Shown: positions 41,901 to 50,019 of the stretch, piece after piece
How the letters are laid out: every line of letters starts with the position of its first letter
Position numbering within the stretch: the stretch's first letter is position 1
Source: CAZNSX01 sp964575845
GTDB lineage: Bacteria > UBA8248 > CAZNSX01
NCBI GenBank assembly: GCA_964575845.1
Contig: CAZNSX010000010.1
Span: 1-64,000 of the forward strand
Direction of reading: 5' to 3'
Length of the DNA: 64,000 nt
Program-made: the position numbers and the translations under genes
Notes under the pieces: generated by a model
The model's database searches: none
The model's input: the letters and a program-made list of their open reading frames with translations, nothing else
What the model was told of the DNA's origin: nothing

Positions 41901-42366
41901 ATTTCCCCTCCTTGTGACTGACCCGGGATTCTTCCCATGGACCCCGTTTCGGTCCCGGAAGAGCCCCTCCTGGACTCAGACAGGCACCCCGCACACCTTA
42001 ATGTGCTGGCACTAATTTTTCTGTGCTAACTATTAGGAATGAGAATTAGAAGATTCCAAATATTGGGTTACTTATAAAATCTTAGCTCCTGAGCATGTTG
42101 TCAACAAAAAATCCACCTTGTCAACCAAAAAAATCCCATCTGCGGCCGTTTCCAAGGTGGTATAAAAATACTTGTGCAAGCTTGGGTTGGGAAGTGAAAA
42201 GGCTTATTCTTCCAGTAATCATCAACAGAAGGTATCCGGGAAGGATAGCACAAAATTCGAGGAATAAACTCACGGAGAATCCAGAAGAGAAGGGGGTTGA
42301 TCATCAAGAGGCACTCCGGGCGAGCCTAACGGACTTTTTCCCCCTTCTCTTTTTCCTGAGGAGAAG
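41901..42366. other. 466-bp region upstream of spoIID, no complete gene seen
   Basis: The left part should hold the promoter of the ABC operon. From about 42020 the sequence is AT-rich. A frame from 42095 ends in FPLLFFLRRR, the same ending as the DUF2905 protein, and its TGA overlaps the spoIID start. It lacks the DUF2905 core, so it looks like a leftover 3' end. Confidence 0.5.
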
Positions 42367-42379
42367 ATGAGAAAGCTCC
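42342..42379. repeat. Imperfect direct repeat, copy B (spoIID start)
   Basis: This copy pairs with 36817-36854. The ten or so codons before the TGA encode a DUF2905-like ending, and the ATG in the overlap is the start of spoIID. It may be the original DUF2905-spoIID junction left behind. Confidence 0.6.
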
Positions 42380-43491
42380 TTATTGTCCTCCTCTTGCTCC
42401 TTTGCTGGACTTCAGCGGCTCTGGCCGCACCGTCTGTGAGGGTTTCCCTCATAAAAGGGGTGACGGAGGTTGCCTTCGGGGCCGAGAGCTCCATTAGATT
42501 CTACAGCCTGCCCGGAGGGAATATCCTCCACGAGAGCTCTCCCGGCGAGACCCTCAAGCTCACCTTGAAGCAGGGGGAGTTCCTGGTGAGGGAGGGCACC
42601 CTTGCGGCCGGGGAGAACCTCAGGGTGAGAGCGCTCTCGGGCTTTATCCTGCTTAACGGCCGCCCTTACCGGGGTTTGATGGATTGCATCAAGGATGGAG
42701 GCGGAGGCTTCCTCGTAGTCAATGAGCTCAAGGTGGAAGAATACCTCAGGGGTGTCCTCTCCTTTGAGATGGGTTACGGGTGGCCCCTTGAAGCCCTCAA
42801 AGCCCAGAGTGTGGCCTCCCGTACATTTATCCTCTCAAGCAAGCGAGAGCGGAGGGATGGTCCTTATCACTTGGAAGGGACCTTTATCGGGCAGGTCTAC
42901 GGAGGGGCCCTCGGCGAGACGCCCGCCACAGACAGGGCCGTTGCTGAGACTCATGGGGAGGTCCTCTTCTACGGTGGAAGCCTGGCCCGCACCTATTTCC
43001 ACTCGATGAGTGACGGGAGGACGGAGGCTTCTTCCTCTCTTTTTGGTCAGGAAATCCCCTACCTGAAGAGCGTGCCGAGCCCCCACGACCGGGAGGCCCC
43101 GGGCTTCAGCTGGAGGGCCAAGATAGACCTTCATGAGCTTGAGAGGACTCTTTCGAGACATGGCCCGACCTTGGGGAGAATAAGCGAAGCCCGAGTGATT
43201 TCCTGGACCCCTGCGGGGAGGGCGCGGGAAGTTCTCTTCAGGGGCTCTTCGGGAGAGAAGCGCCTCAAGGCCAGAGAGCTGAGACGTCTGCTCGGCTGGA
43301 ATGCGGTCAAGAGCACCGCCTTCAGGCTCTACCTGAGGCGGGGAACCCTCCTTATAGAGGGCAGGGGCTCGGGCCACGGGTTGGGACTATCCCAGTGGGG
43401 AGCCAGAGCCATGGCTGAGAGGGGAGCTTCCTACAGGGATATCCTTCGCCACTACTACCCCGGGACCGAGCTCAGGAGGCTATCACCTTGA
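42367..43491 (+). CDS. SpoIID/LytB domain protein
   Basis: This 374-residue exported protein has a signal peptide (about 1-20, ending SAALAA). The SpoIID core includes EEYLRGVLSFEMGYGWPLEALKAQSVASRTFIL (given here as one region, about residues 119-152) and the conserved end GSGHGLGLSQWGA. SpoIID is a lytic transglycosylase of spore formers; in diderm bacteria homologues act on peptidoglycan stripped of its peptides. The ATG lies behind GAGGAGAAG. Its stop overlaps the queA start, so they are coupled. Confidence 0.85.
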   Translation: MRKLLIVLLLLLCWTSAALAAPSVRVSLIKGVTEVAFGAESSIRFYSLPGGNILHESSPGETLKLTLKQGEFLVREGTLAAGENLRVRALSGFILLNGRPYRGLMDCIKDGGGGFLVVNELKVEEYLRGVLSFEMGYGWPLEALKAQSVASRTFILSSKRERRDGPYHLEGTFIGQVYGGALGETPATDRAVAETHGEVLFYGGSLARTYFHSMSDGRTEASSSLFGQEIPYLKSVPSPHDREAPGFSWRAKIDLHELERTLSRHGPTLGRISEARVISWTPAGRAREVLFRGSSGEKRLKARELRRLLGWNAVKSTAFRLYLRRGTLLIEGRGSGHGLGLSQWGARAMAERGASYRDILRHYYPGTELRRLSP

Positions 43492-44540
43492 GCCCCCTCC
43501 CCACCCAGCGCTTTGAGTATGAGCTCCCCCGAGAGCTCATAGCCTCCTTTCCCGCCCCCCATCGCACCGATGCCCGACTCATGGTGGTAGACCGGGAGAA
43601 GCATGCCATAGCGCACAGAACCTTCGGGGATATCGGCCACTATTTGAGAGCGGGCGACATCCTGGTCCTGAACGATACCCGGGTCATGCCCTGGCGCCTT
43701 GAGGGAAGGCGGGAGGGCACGGGAGGAAAGGTGCGGGTGCTCCTTCTCGGGGAGGAGGCTCCGGGGCGTTGGAGCGCGCTGATTAAGTCAAGGCGTGCCC
43801 TTCGGGAGGGAGATAAAATAGCTTTTGAGCCCGGAGGCCTGAGCGCCAGGGTAGGCCCTCCGGGGAGGGAGCGCATCCTCACCTTTTCGCTCGAAGGCGC
43901 CACCCGCGCTGCGGACATCAAGGGCTGGCTGGATGCGCACGGCCTTGCCCCCCTTCCCCCCTACATCCATCGGCAGAGCAAGCCTCTGGACCGGGAACGC
44001 TACCAGACGGTCTACGCTCGGGAGCCCGGCGCCGTTGCCGCCCCGACAGCAGGCCTGCACTTCACGCGGGAACTCCTTCAGGAACTTCAGGAGATGGGGG
44101 TTGAGGTCGTATTCCTGACCCTTCACGTAGGCCCCGGGACCTTCAAGCCCATCAAGGCCCAAAACGTAGATGAGCACGTCATGGAGGCGGAGGACTACCG
44201 GATAGGCCCCGAGGCTGCCCGGAGCCTCGAGCAAGCGAGAGCGAAGGGGCGAAGGGTTCTCGCCGCGGGCAGCACTACGGTGAGGGCCCTTGAAGCCAGC
44301 TTTCTCTCGGGGAAGGGAAAAATCCTGCACGGGAAAGGGAGGGCCGACCTCTTCATTTACCCCGGCTTTCGCTTTGAAGTGGTGGACATCCTCCTTACCA
44401 ATTTTCACCTTCCCCGCTCGACTCCCCTCCTTCTCGTGGCGGCCTTTATGGGGGAGGAACTGACACGGCGAGCCTACAGAGAGGCCCTCAAGGCGGGCTA
44501 CCGCTTTTACAGCTACGGCGATGCTATGCTTATTATCTAG
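43488..44540 (+). CDS. queA: S-adenosylmethionine:tRNA ribosyltransferase-isomerase
   Basis: QueA makes epoxyqueuosine in tRNA by moving the ribosyl part of SAM. The 350-residue protein has the family motifs FEYELPRELIASFPA, LVLNDTRVMP, APTAGLHFT and TLHVGPGTF, and ends with the usual FYSYGDAMLI. It starts with TTG, supported by AGGAGG eight bases upstream. It overlaps spoIID by four bases. Neighbourhood with ruv genes is common. Confidence 0.95.
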   Translation: MSPLPTQRFEYELPRELIASFPAPHRTDARLMVVDREKHAIAHRTFGDIGHYLRAGDILVLNDTRVMPWRLEGRREGTGGKVRVLLLGEEAPGRWSALIKSRRALREGDKIAFEPGGLSARVGPPGRERILTFSLEGATRAADIKGWLDAHGLAPLPPYIHRQSKPLDRERYQTVYAREPGAVAAPTAGLHFTRELLQELQEMGVEVVFLTLHVGPGTFKPIKAQNVDEHVMEAEDYRIGPEAARSLEQARAKGRRVLAAGSTTVRALEASFLSGKGKILHGKGRADLFIYPGFRFEVVDILLTNFHLPRSTPLLLVAAFMGEELTRRAYREALKAGYRFYSYGDAMLII

Positions 44541-44617
44541 GGGGAGGGAGGAGCTTCAAATAGCCGGCTCAGGGCTTCGGTTGAGCCAGAAGCGAGTTCA
44601 ATTTCCGGCTCAAGGGC

Positions 44618-44908
44618 CTAGAACCGGGTGGGGCCGCCGTTTACTGCTTCTCTGAAGTACTTTCCCGATTTGAAACGCACCACCTTTCGCGGATGGATGG
44701 GGGCCTCTTCTCCCGTTTTGGGGTTCCTTCCGATGCGGGCGTTTTTTCCTCTCACCTGAAAGGTGCCAAAACGTCTCAAGATTACGGGCTCGCCCTTCTG
44801 AAGGGTCTCTTTGATGGTCTCGATTATGCTTTCCACCGCCTCCTCGGCCTTGAGCTTGCTGAGGCCTGTCTCCTCGGCTACGCGGTTTATTATCTCTACC
44901 TTCGTCAT
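44618..44908 (-). CDS. HU/IHF-family DNA-binding protein
   Basis: This 96-residue histone-like protein bends DNA as a dimer. The segment TGLSKLKAEEAVESI is the N-terminal helix pair, and the beta-arm includes GRNPKTGEE, where the Pro intercalates in DNA. The spacing and the RRFGTFQVR line fit the IHF-alpha type at least as well as HU. The ATG at 44908 has GGAGG just upstream; a longer frame is not used. Its promoter is divergent from the aminotransferase promoter. Confidence 0.92.
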   Translation of the reverse strand: MTKVEIINRVAEETGLSKLKAEEAVESIIETIKETLQKGEPVILRRFGTFQVRGKNARIGRNPKTGEEAPIHPRKVVRFKSGKYFREAVNGGPTRF

Positions 44909-44992
44909 GGCACCTCCCCCTCCTCTCTGGGACAAGATAGCCGACGGCTCCGGGGGCGCTTTGCCCGGCGGCCGTCCCCCAGCTAGCCTGTA

Positions 44993-45021
44993 AAATTATC
45001 ACCCTCGGGCTGATAAATCAA
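44993..45021 (-). promoter_or_regulatory. Promoter of the HU/IHF gene
   Basis: On the minus strand TTGATT (45021-45016) and TAATTT (44998-44993) are 17 bases apart. Transcription would start about 78 bases before the gene. Confidence 0.5.
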
Positions 45022-45028
45022 ATAGTTT

Positions 45029-45057
45029 TTGAACTCAGCCCTTTAAAGAATTATATT
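45029..45057 (+). promoter_or_regulatory. Promoter of the aminotransferase gene
   Basis: TTGAAC (45029-45034) and TATATT (45052-45057) are 17 bases apart, about 88 bases before the ATG at 45145. It lies back to back with the HU/IHF promoter. Confidence 0.55.
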
Positions 45058-45144
45058 AAAATGGAGTAATGTGAATGGCTTCTTTTCGCCGGTTAAGCGA
45101 AAGGCTCGGTTCTCGGTTTGCAACGAGAGGGTGGAGAAAAGCTT

Positions 45145-46287
45145 ATGGTAGTGGCAAAGCGGATGGAGCAGATCTCTCCCTTCATAGTGATGGACGTCCT
45201 CGAGAGGGCGAGGGAGCTTGAGGCCGGTGGGGCGGACGTTATCCACCTGGAAGTTGGGGAGCCTGATTTTGAAACCCCCGCGACCGTCGTCAGAGCCGCC
45301 ATCGAGGCAATGGAGCAGGGTATAACGGGGTACACCCTAGCGGCGGGCCTGAGGGAGCTGAGAGAGGAGGTTGCCGCCTACTATGACCGTCGCTACGGGG
45401 TGAGCCTCTCGCCAGAGCGGGTGCTTATCACCTCAGGCTCCTCTCCGGCCATGCTCCTTGCCTTCTCGGTGATCCTCGAGCCGGACGATGAGGTCATCCT
45501 CTCAAACCCCCACTATGCCTGCTACCCCAATTTCATCCTCTATGCCGGCGGGAGGCCTGTGTTTGTGCCGGTGAGGGAGGAGGATGGGTTCCAGTACCGC
45601 CCCGAAGAGATAGCGGCCAGCGTCACCCCCAGGACAAAGGCAATCCTCATAAATTCACCCTCAAACCCCACGGGCAACCTCCTCTCCCCCGATACTATTG
45701 CTGTCATCGCCGAGATGGGCCCCCTTGTCATCTCAGATGAGATATACCACGGGCTTGTCTATGAGGGGGAGGAGCGCTCCATACTCCAGTACACCCAAGA
45801 GGCCTTTGTAATCAACGGCTTCTCAAAGCAGTTCGCCATGACGGGTTGGCGTCTGGGCTGGGTCATAGCTCCGGAACGCTTCCTGCGCCCCATGGTAAAG
45901 CTTCAGCAGAATTTCTTCATCTCCCCCAATCCCTTCGTGCAGGTGGGGGGAGTGGCGGCCCTGAGGCACGGCGGTGAGGCGGCGTCGGAGATGGCCTCCA
46001 TATATGATAAGAGGCGGCGCTTCATCCTTCCTCGCATCCGGGAGCTTGGGTTCGGGGTGAGTGTGGAGCCCACCGGAGCCTTCTACGTTTTTGCCAACGC
46101 CAAGGCCTACAGTTCTGACTCCAAGGCCTTTGCTTTTGATATCCTGGAGGAGGCCCATGTTGCCCTGAGCCCCGGGGTGGATTTCGGCTCAGGAGGCGAG
46201 GGCTACCTGCGCTTTTCTTACGCCAATAGCATCGAGAATATAGCCCAGGGCATGAACCGCCTGGCCTCCTACCTCAGGGGGAGGTGA
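45145..46287 (+). CDS. Class I/II aminotransferase
   Basis: This 380-residue PLP enzyme has the fold-type I layout. The catalytic lysine lies in NGFSKQFAMTGWRLGW, the pyridine-binding Asp/Tyr in ISDEIYHGL, and the phosphate loop in SSPAML. The substrate is probably an amino acid of the aspartate/alanine or aromatic group, not resolvable by eye. The ATG at 45145 follows GGGTGGAG; an upstream TTG is less likely. The MoaB-like gene follows after four bases. Confidence 0.9.
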   Translation: MVVAKRMEQISPFIVMDVLERARELEAGGADVIHLEVGEPDFETPATVVRAAIEAMEQGITGYTLAAGLRELREEVAAYYDRRYGVSLSPERVLITSGSSPAMLLAFSVILEPDDEVILSNPHYACYPNFILYAGGRPVFVPVREEDGFQYRPEEIAASVTPRTKAILINSPSNPTGNLLSPDTIAVIAEMGPLVISDEIYHGLVYEGEERSILQYTQEAFVINGFSKQFAMTGWRLGWVIAPERFLRPMVKLQQNFFISPNPFVQVGGVAALRHGGEAASEMASIYDKRRRFILPRIRELGFGVSVEPTGAFYVFANAKAYSSDSKAFAFDILEEAHVALSPGVDFGSGGEGYLRFSYANSIENIAQGMNRLASYLRGR

Positions 46288-46291
46288 GGCC

Positions 46292-46789
46292 TTGTACCGT
46301 CTGGCCATCCTCACACTCAGCGATAAGGGCGCCCGTGGGGAGAGGGAGGACAGGAGCGGCCGCATGGTGAGAGAGCTGGCCGCCCCCCTGCCCTCTGAGG
46401 TCGTCGCCTACGAGGTAATACCCGATGAGAGGGTGACCCTGAGGGAAAGGCTCATCAGGCTTTGCGACGAACTTAAGGTGGACCTCGTCCTCACGACCGG
46501 CGGGACGGGGATAGCCCCTCGGGATATCACCCCCGATGTCACCCTGAGCGTCATCGATAAGGAGGTGCCGGGAATAGGGGAGGCCATGCGGCTCGCAAGC
46601 CTCAAGATAACCCCGAGGGCCATGATCTCCCGGGCGGTAGCGGGAATTCGGGGAAAAACCCTTATCATAAACCTCCCGGGAAGCCCCAAGGGGGTCAAGG
46701 AGAACCTCGAGGCAATCCTTCCCGCGCTTCCCCATGCCCTGGACAAGCTCAGGGGAGACGAGGCCGAGTGCGCCGAGCCCCTTTCCTAG
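46292..46789 (+). CDS. MoaB/Mog-family molybdopterin biosynthesis protein
   Basis: This 165-residue protein adenylylates molybdopterin before metal insertion. It has the family signatures LTLSDKGARGEREDRSG, TTGGTGIAPRDITPD and NLPGSPKGVKENL. The start is TTG with GGAGG eight bases upstream. It is in operon with the aminotransferase and converges with a Mop-type protein gene, suggesting a small molybdenum or tungsten theme. Confidence 0.9.
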   Translation: MYRLAILTLSDKGARGEREDRSGRMVRELAAPLPSEVVAYEVIPDERVTLRERLIRLCDELKVDLVLTTGGTGIAPRDITPDVTLSVIDKEVPGIGEAMRLASLKITPRAMISRAVAGIRGKTLIINLPGSPKGVKENLEAILPALPHALDKLRGDEAECAEPLS

Positions 46790-46793
46790 GGCC

Positions 46794-47003
46794 TCATTCC
46801 TTGACCAGCAGCGCGTTTACGGCCTTCACTACGACCCGAACCTCATCTCCGACCTTTACCCCCAGGTGATCCAGACTCTCAAGCGTCATAACTGAGGCCA
46901 TCTGACTCTCGGCCGGCACCTTCACCTTAACGAGTGCCATCACCCGCCCGCGCTTGATCTCAGCAACCTCTCCTCTGAGCTGATTCCGAGCTCCGTATTT
47001 CAT
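46794..47003 (-). CDS. Molbindin (Mop)-like protein
   Basis: This 69-residue protein is a single Mop/TOBE domain: KYGARNQLRGEVAEIKRG and the late SLDHLGVKVGDEVRVVVKAVNALLV match the family. Such proteins store molybdate or tungstate as oligomers. It converges with the MoaB-like gene, ending four bases after its stop. It has ATG with TACGCC only weakly resembling a ribosome-binding site. Confidence 0.88.
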   Translation of the reverse strand: MKYGARNQLRGEVAEIKRGRVMALVKVKVPAESQMASVMTLESLDHLGVKVGDEVRVVVKAVNALLVKE

Positions 47004-47123
47004 GGCGTACCTCCGATGGCTTGGTTTAGGGAAGTTTTCTCAGCGCTCAATTCGGAAAAAGAATACCAAAGGCGCGAGACCGGGGGAAAGGGAATCTCTC
47101 GTGCCCTTACAAGGGCTTTTCTC

Positions 47124-47129
47124 TTGACA
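47124..47129 (+). promoter_or_regulatory. Possible -35 box upstream of the zinc-finger-like gene
   Basis: A perfect TTGACA is followed 17 bases later by only CAATTT, so the -10 is poor. It lies 105 bases before the gene at 47234. Confidence 0.25.
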
Positions 47130-47233
47130 CCTGGGGCTCGGGAGGTCAATTTGTAAGAGGGGAATTTCATATCGGCAATGGGGGAAGGGCAGTAGAAAGG
47201 AGATAGTGCTATCGGGCGGAAAGGAGGACCAGG

Positions 47234-47599
47234 TTGGCTATAAGATGTAGTGGCTGCGGAAGGGAGTACGATGTGGCCCTATTTCAGTTCGGTCGCTCGC
47301 TGCGCTGTCCATGCGGAAGGGAGCTTAGGGCCGCGGAACCCCACCGCGAAATGTGGCCTTCGAACCGTGAGAAGGCTCTCGAGGAGGAAAGAGAGAGAGT
47401 CCGAAGGTTTCAACGCCTCGCCGACGGGATCTCCCGTATGATCCTCACGGAGGATTACCCTGAAATTGATATCGAGCTCGCCAAAGGGGCCCTCAGGGAG
47501 GAGTGCCAGCGCCTCTTCCCGGACCGCATGGAGCTTTTTGAGCTAATCTATGAGAGTCGCTTCCGCCGGCTTTGGGAGCAGTTCCGGGAGGAATCCTGA
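47234..47599 (+). CDS. Hypothetical protein with CxxC zinc-ribbon-like start
   Basis: This 121-residue protein starts with CSGCGREYDVALFQFGRSLRCPCG, two pairs of cysteines (positions 5, 8, 25, 27) that could bind zinc. The rest is helical and charged and ends with FELIYESRFRRLWEQFRE. I know no function. TTG is the start, supported by GGAGG eight bases upstream. It stands alone. Confidence 0.7.
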   Translation: MAIRCSGCGREYDVALFQFGRSLRCPCGRELRAAEPHREMWPSNREKALEEERERVRRFQRLADGISRMILTEDYPEIDIELAKGALREECQRLFPDRMELFELIYESRFRRLWEQFREES

Positions 47600-47863
47600 A
47601 CCCCGGAACTGCTCCCCCCTCTCTTCTCGAGGCCGTCCCTCCGGTCCTTTCCATTTATCCAGGAAAAGCCTTTTGACTGAAGGCCCGCCTGAGCTATGCC
47701 CTTAGTGCACGCAAGCAAAAACGGGTTCTTAGCTGGAATGCAGCCCTCCGTCGGCCTGAGCTGACTTGCATTGAATATTGGGGGTGGAGACGGAGTATGC
47801 TAGCATCCTGTATTATCGAAAGTCACCCACTTAGTTTGTGAAAGATAAGAATAAAAAACTCCC

Positions 47864-49873
47864 ATGGAAATACCGCTGCTTCGAGATATAGTCATCATCT
47901 TCGCACTGGCCATCGCCGTACTCTTCCTGTGCCTGCGGCTCCGGATGCCGATAATTCTCGGGTTCATGCTGACGGGTATCCTGGCCGGTCCGCATGGACT
48001 GAGATTGGTCGGGGCGGTCCGCGAAGTGGAGACCCTCGCGGAAATCGGGGTCGTGCTTTTGCTCTTTACGATAGGTGTTGAATTTTCTCTGAAAAAGCTC
48101 CTTCAAATTAAGAGATTTGTCCTTTTGGGCGGCTCGCTTCAGGTAGTGCTGACCCTTTTCTTGTCCTTTATCCTTTTGAGACAGCTTGGCCTGGAGCCAG
48201 GAGAATCCGTCTTTATTGGATTTCTCGTATCCCTCAGCAGCACCGCCATCGTTCTCAAGATACTCCAGGAGAAGGCCCAGATTGACAGCCCTCACGGTAG
48301 ACTCGCCCTGGCTATCCTGATATTCCAAGACCTCATTGTTGTACCCATGGTGTTATTCGCCCCTTTCTTGGCGGGCGCGTCCGCTCGAACGGAAGGGTCT
48401 CTTATGATTTTCGTGCTCAAGGGGATGGGCATCATCCTGCTGGCGGCCGTATGCGCAAAATGGGTCGTCCCGCAACTGCTCTATCAAATCGCTCGCACCC
48501 GAAGCCGAGAACTTTTCTTGTTGACCGTTCTGGTCATATGCTTTTTGGTTGCCGGACTCACATACAGCCTTGGGCTTTCGCTGGCTCTGGGGGCGTTTCT
48601 GGCGGGACTCATCGTTTCCGAGTCCGAGTACGGCCATCAGTCGATCTACAATATCCTGCCCTTCCGCGATGTCTTCACGAGCTTATTTTTCGTATCCATC
48701 GGGATGCTCCTGGACCTCAAGTTCCTCTTTCAACACCCGGCCACGGTTCTCTTGGCCGCCCTGACGGTAGTGGTCCTCAAGAGCCTACTGGCCGGTCTGC
48801 CCGTTTCTTTTCTCGGATTTTCCCTTCCCACGGCGTTTCTCGTGGGGATGGGCCTGGGCCAGATAGGGGAATTTTCCTTCATCCTTTCGAACACCGGCCT
48901 TCAATATGGATTGCTCAGGCCCGAGGTCTACCAGACCTTTCTGGCGGTGGCAGTGCTGACGATGGGGGCCACCCCTTTCATCATGGATTCGGCCCCCGCC
49001 GCAGCGGGCGTGGCGTTGCGCCTGCCCCTGCCCCAAAAGCTGAAAAGAGGCTTTTCGCCCGTATTGGAGACGGGCGGTGCTCAACAGCAAGAACTCAGGG
49101 ACCATCTGGTCATCGTTGGGTTCGGCCTGAACGGGCGAAACGTGGCGCAGGCGGCCAAGATGGCGAGTATCCTCTATGTGGTCATCGAGATGAATCCTGA
49201 GACTGTCGAGAAAGAAAGGGCCTCAGGGGTCCCCATACATTACGGTGACGCTACCTTTGAAGCCGTCCTCGAGCAAGCTCGCATCGCTCACGCGCGGGTG
49301 ATGGCGGTGGCCGTTTCCGACCCCGTGGCGCTGCGACGGATCGTATCCAACGCTCGGGGCATGAACCCCAAGCTGCACATAATCGCAAGAACGCGATTTC
49401 TCCAGGAAATGGCTCCCTTGCATGAACTGGGGGCTAATGAGGTGGTTCCTGAAGAGTTTGAGACATCCGTGGAAATCTTCACGCGAGTATTGGCCAAGTA
49501 CCTCATTCCGAAAAATGAAATCGAGCGGTTCATCTCGGAAGTGAGGGCGGGCGGCTACCAGATGCTCCGGAGCATCTCGCCGGATGCGGCCCCGCTTTGC
49601 GACCTGGCCCAAATTCTTCCCGATGTGGATGTCAGCTCTTTACGGCTGTGTGAAGATTCGCCGCTTGCGGGCCGGTCCATTGCTGAGGTCGGACTGAGAA
49701 CGAAATTCGGCGTGACGATATTGGCCATCCGCAGGGACACTCAAATTCTGTCCAATCCCGATGCGAGCACCAGGCTCCTCCCTAACGATATCTTGATCGT
49801 CTTAGGCCAGCCATCCAAGCTCGCCGAAATCGCGAGCCTGACCCGCCCTCCCGAAAGGGAGGCGAGTGAGTAA
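47864..49873 (+). CDS. CPA2 monovalent cation:proton antiporter with RCK domains (Kef/Ybal type)
   Basis: This 669-residue membrane protein has twelve or more helices (about 1-385) with AGPHGLRLVG, VLLLFTIGVEFSL and the GFLVSLSSTAIVLKIL motif of Kef-type antiporters. A TrkA-N/RCK domain follows (about 408-530, HLVIVGFGLNGRNVAQ with GxGxxG), then a TrkA-C domain (about 575-660). It exchanges K+ or Na+ for H+ with nucleotide control. There is no KefF/KefG-type partner nearby. Confidence 0.92.
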   Translation: MEIPLLRDIVIIFALAIAVLFLCLRLRMPIILGFMLTGILAGPHGLRLVGAVREVETLAEIGVVLLLFTIGVEFSLKKLLQIKRFVLLGGSLQVVLTLFLSFILLRQLGLEPGESVFIGFLVSLSSTAIVLKILQEKAQIDSPHGRLALAILIFQDLIVVPMVLFAPFLAGASARTEGSLMIFVLKGMGIILLAAVCAKWVVPQLLYQIARTRSRELFLLTVLVICFLVAGLTYSLGLSLALGAFLAGLIVSESEYGHQSIYNILPFRDVFTSLFFVSIGMLLDLKFLFQHPATVLLAALTVVVLKSLLAGLPVSFLGFSLPTAFLVGMGLGQIGEFSFILSNTGLQYGLLRPEVYQTFLAVAVLTMGATPFIMDSAPAAAGVALRLPLPQKLKRGFSPVLETGGAQQQELRDHLVIVGFGLNGRNVAQAAKMASILYVVIEMNPETVEKERASGVPIHYGDATFEAVLEQARIAHARVMAVAVSDPVALRRIVSNARGMNPKLHIIARTRFLQEMAPLHELGANEVVPEEFETSVEIFTRVLAKYLIPKNEIERFISEVRAGGYQMLRSISPDAAPLCDLAQILPDVDVSSLRLCEDSPLAGRSIAEVGLRTKFGVTILAIRRDTQILSNPDASTRLLPNDILIVLGQPSKLAEIASLTRPPEREASE

Positions 49874-49882
49874 CCGCCCTCC

Positions 49883-49981
49883 ATGAGTGCTTTTGCTGAT
49901 AATATAGAGCTATTTCTCCAGGAACCCGGAGAGGGGCAACGACTCCTGGAGAACCTTTACAAGGAGAGGCCAATCCTCTAA
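49883..49981 (+). CDS. Short frame upstream of gatA, coding doubtful
   Basis: These 32 codons, ending in LLENLYKERPIL, start with ATG but lack a ribosome-binding site. They lie where gatC would be expected but show no GatC pattern. They could be a leader or chance. Confidence 0.2.
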   Translation: MSAFADNIELFLQEPGEGQRLLENLYKERPIL

Positions 49982-50019
49982 GATTCCCCTTAGGTCTTCT
50001 AAACTCCGGGGTGTAAGGG

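Noticed and set aside
34280..42366. Transposase, integrase or CRISPR array explaining the inserted segments
   Set aside because: No such gene, no terminal inverted repeats and no regularly spaced repeats were seen.
49883..49981. Short frame as a GatC gene
   Set aside because: Too short (32 residues) and lacks the GatC pattern; kept only as a doubtful frame.
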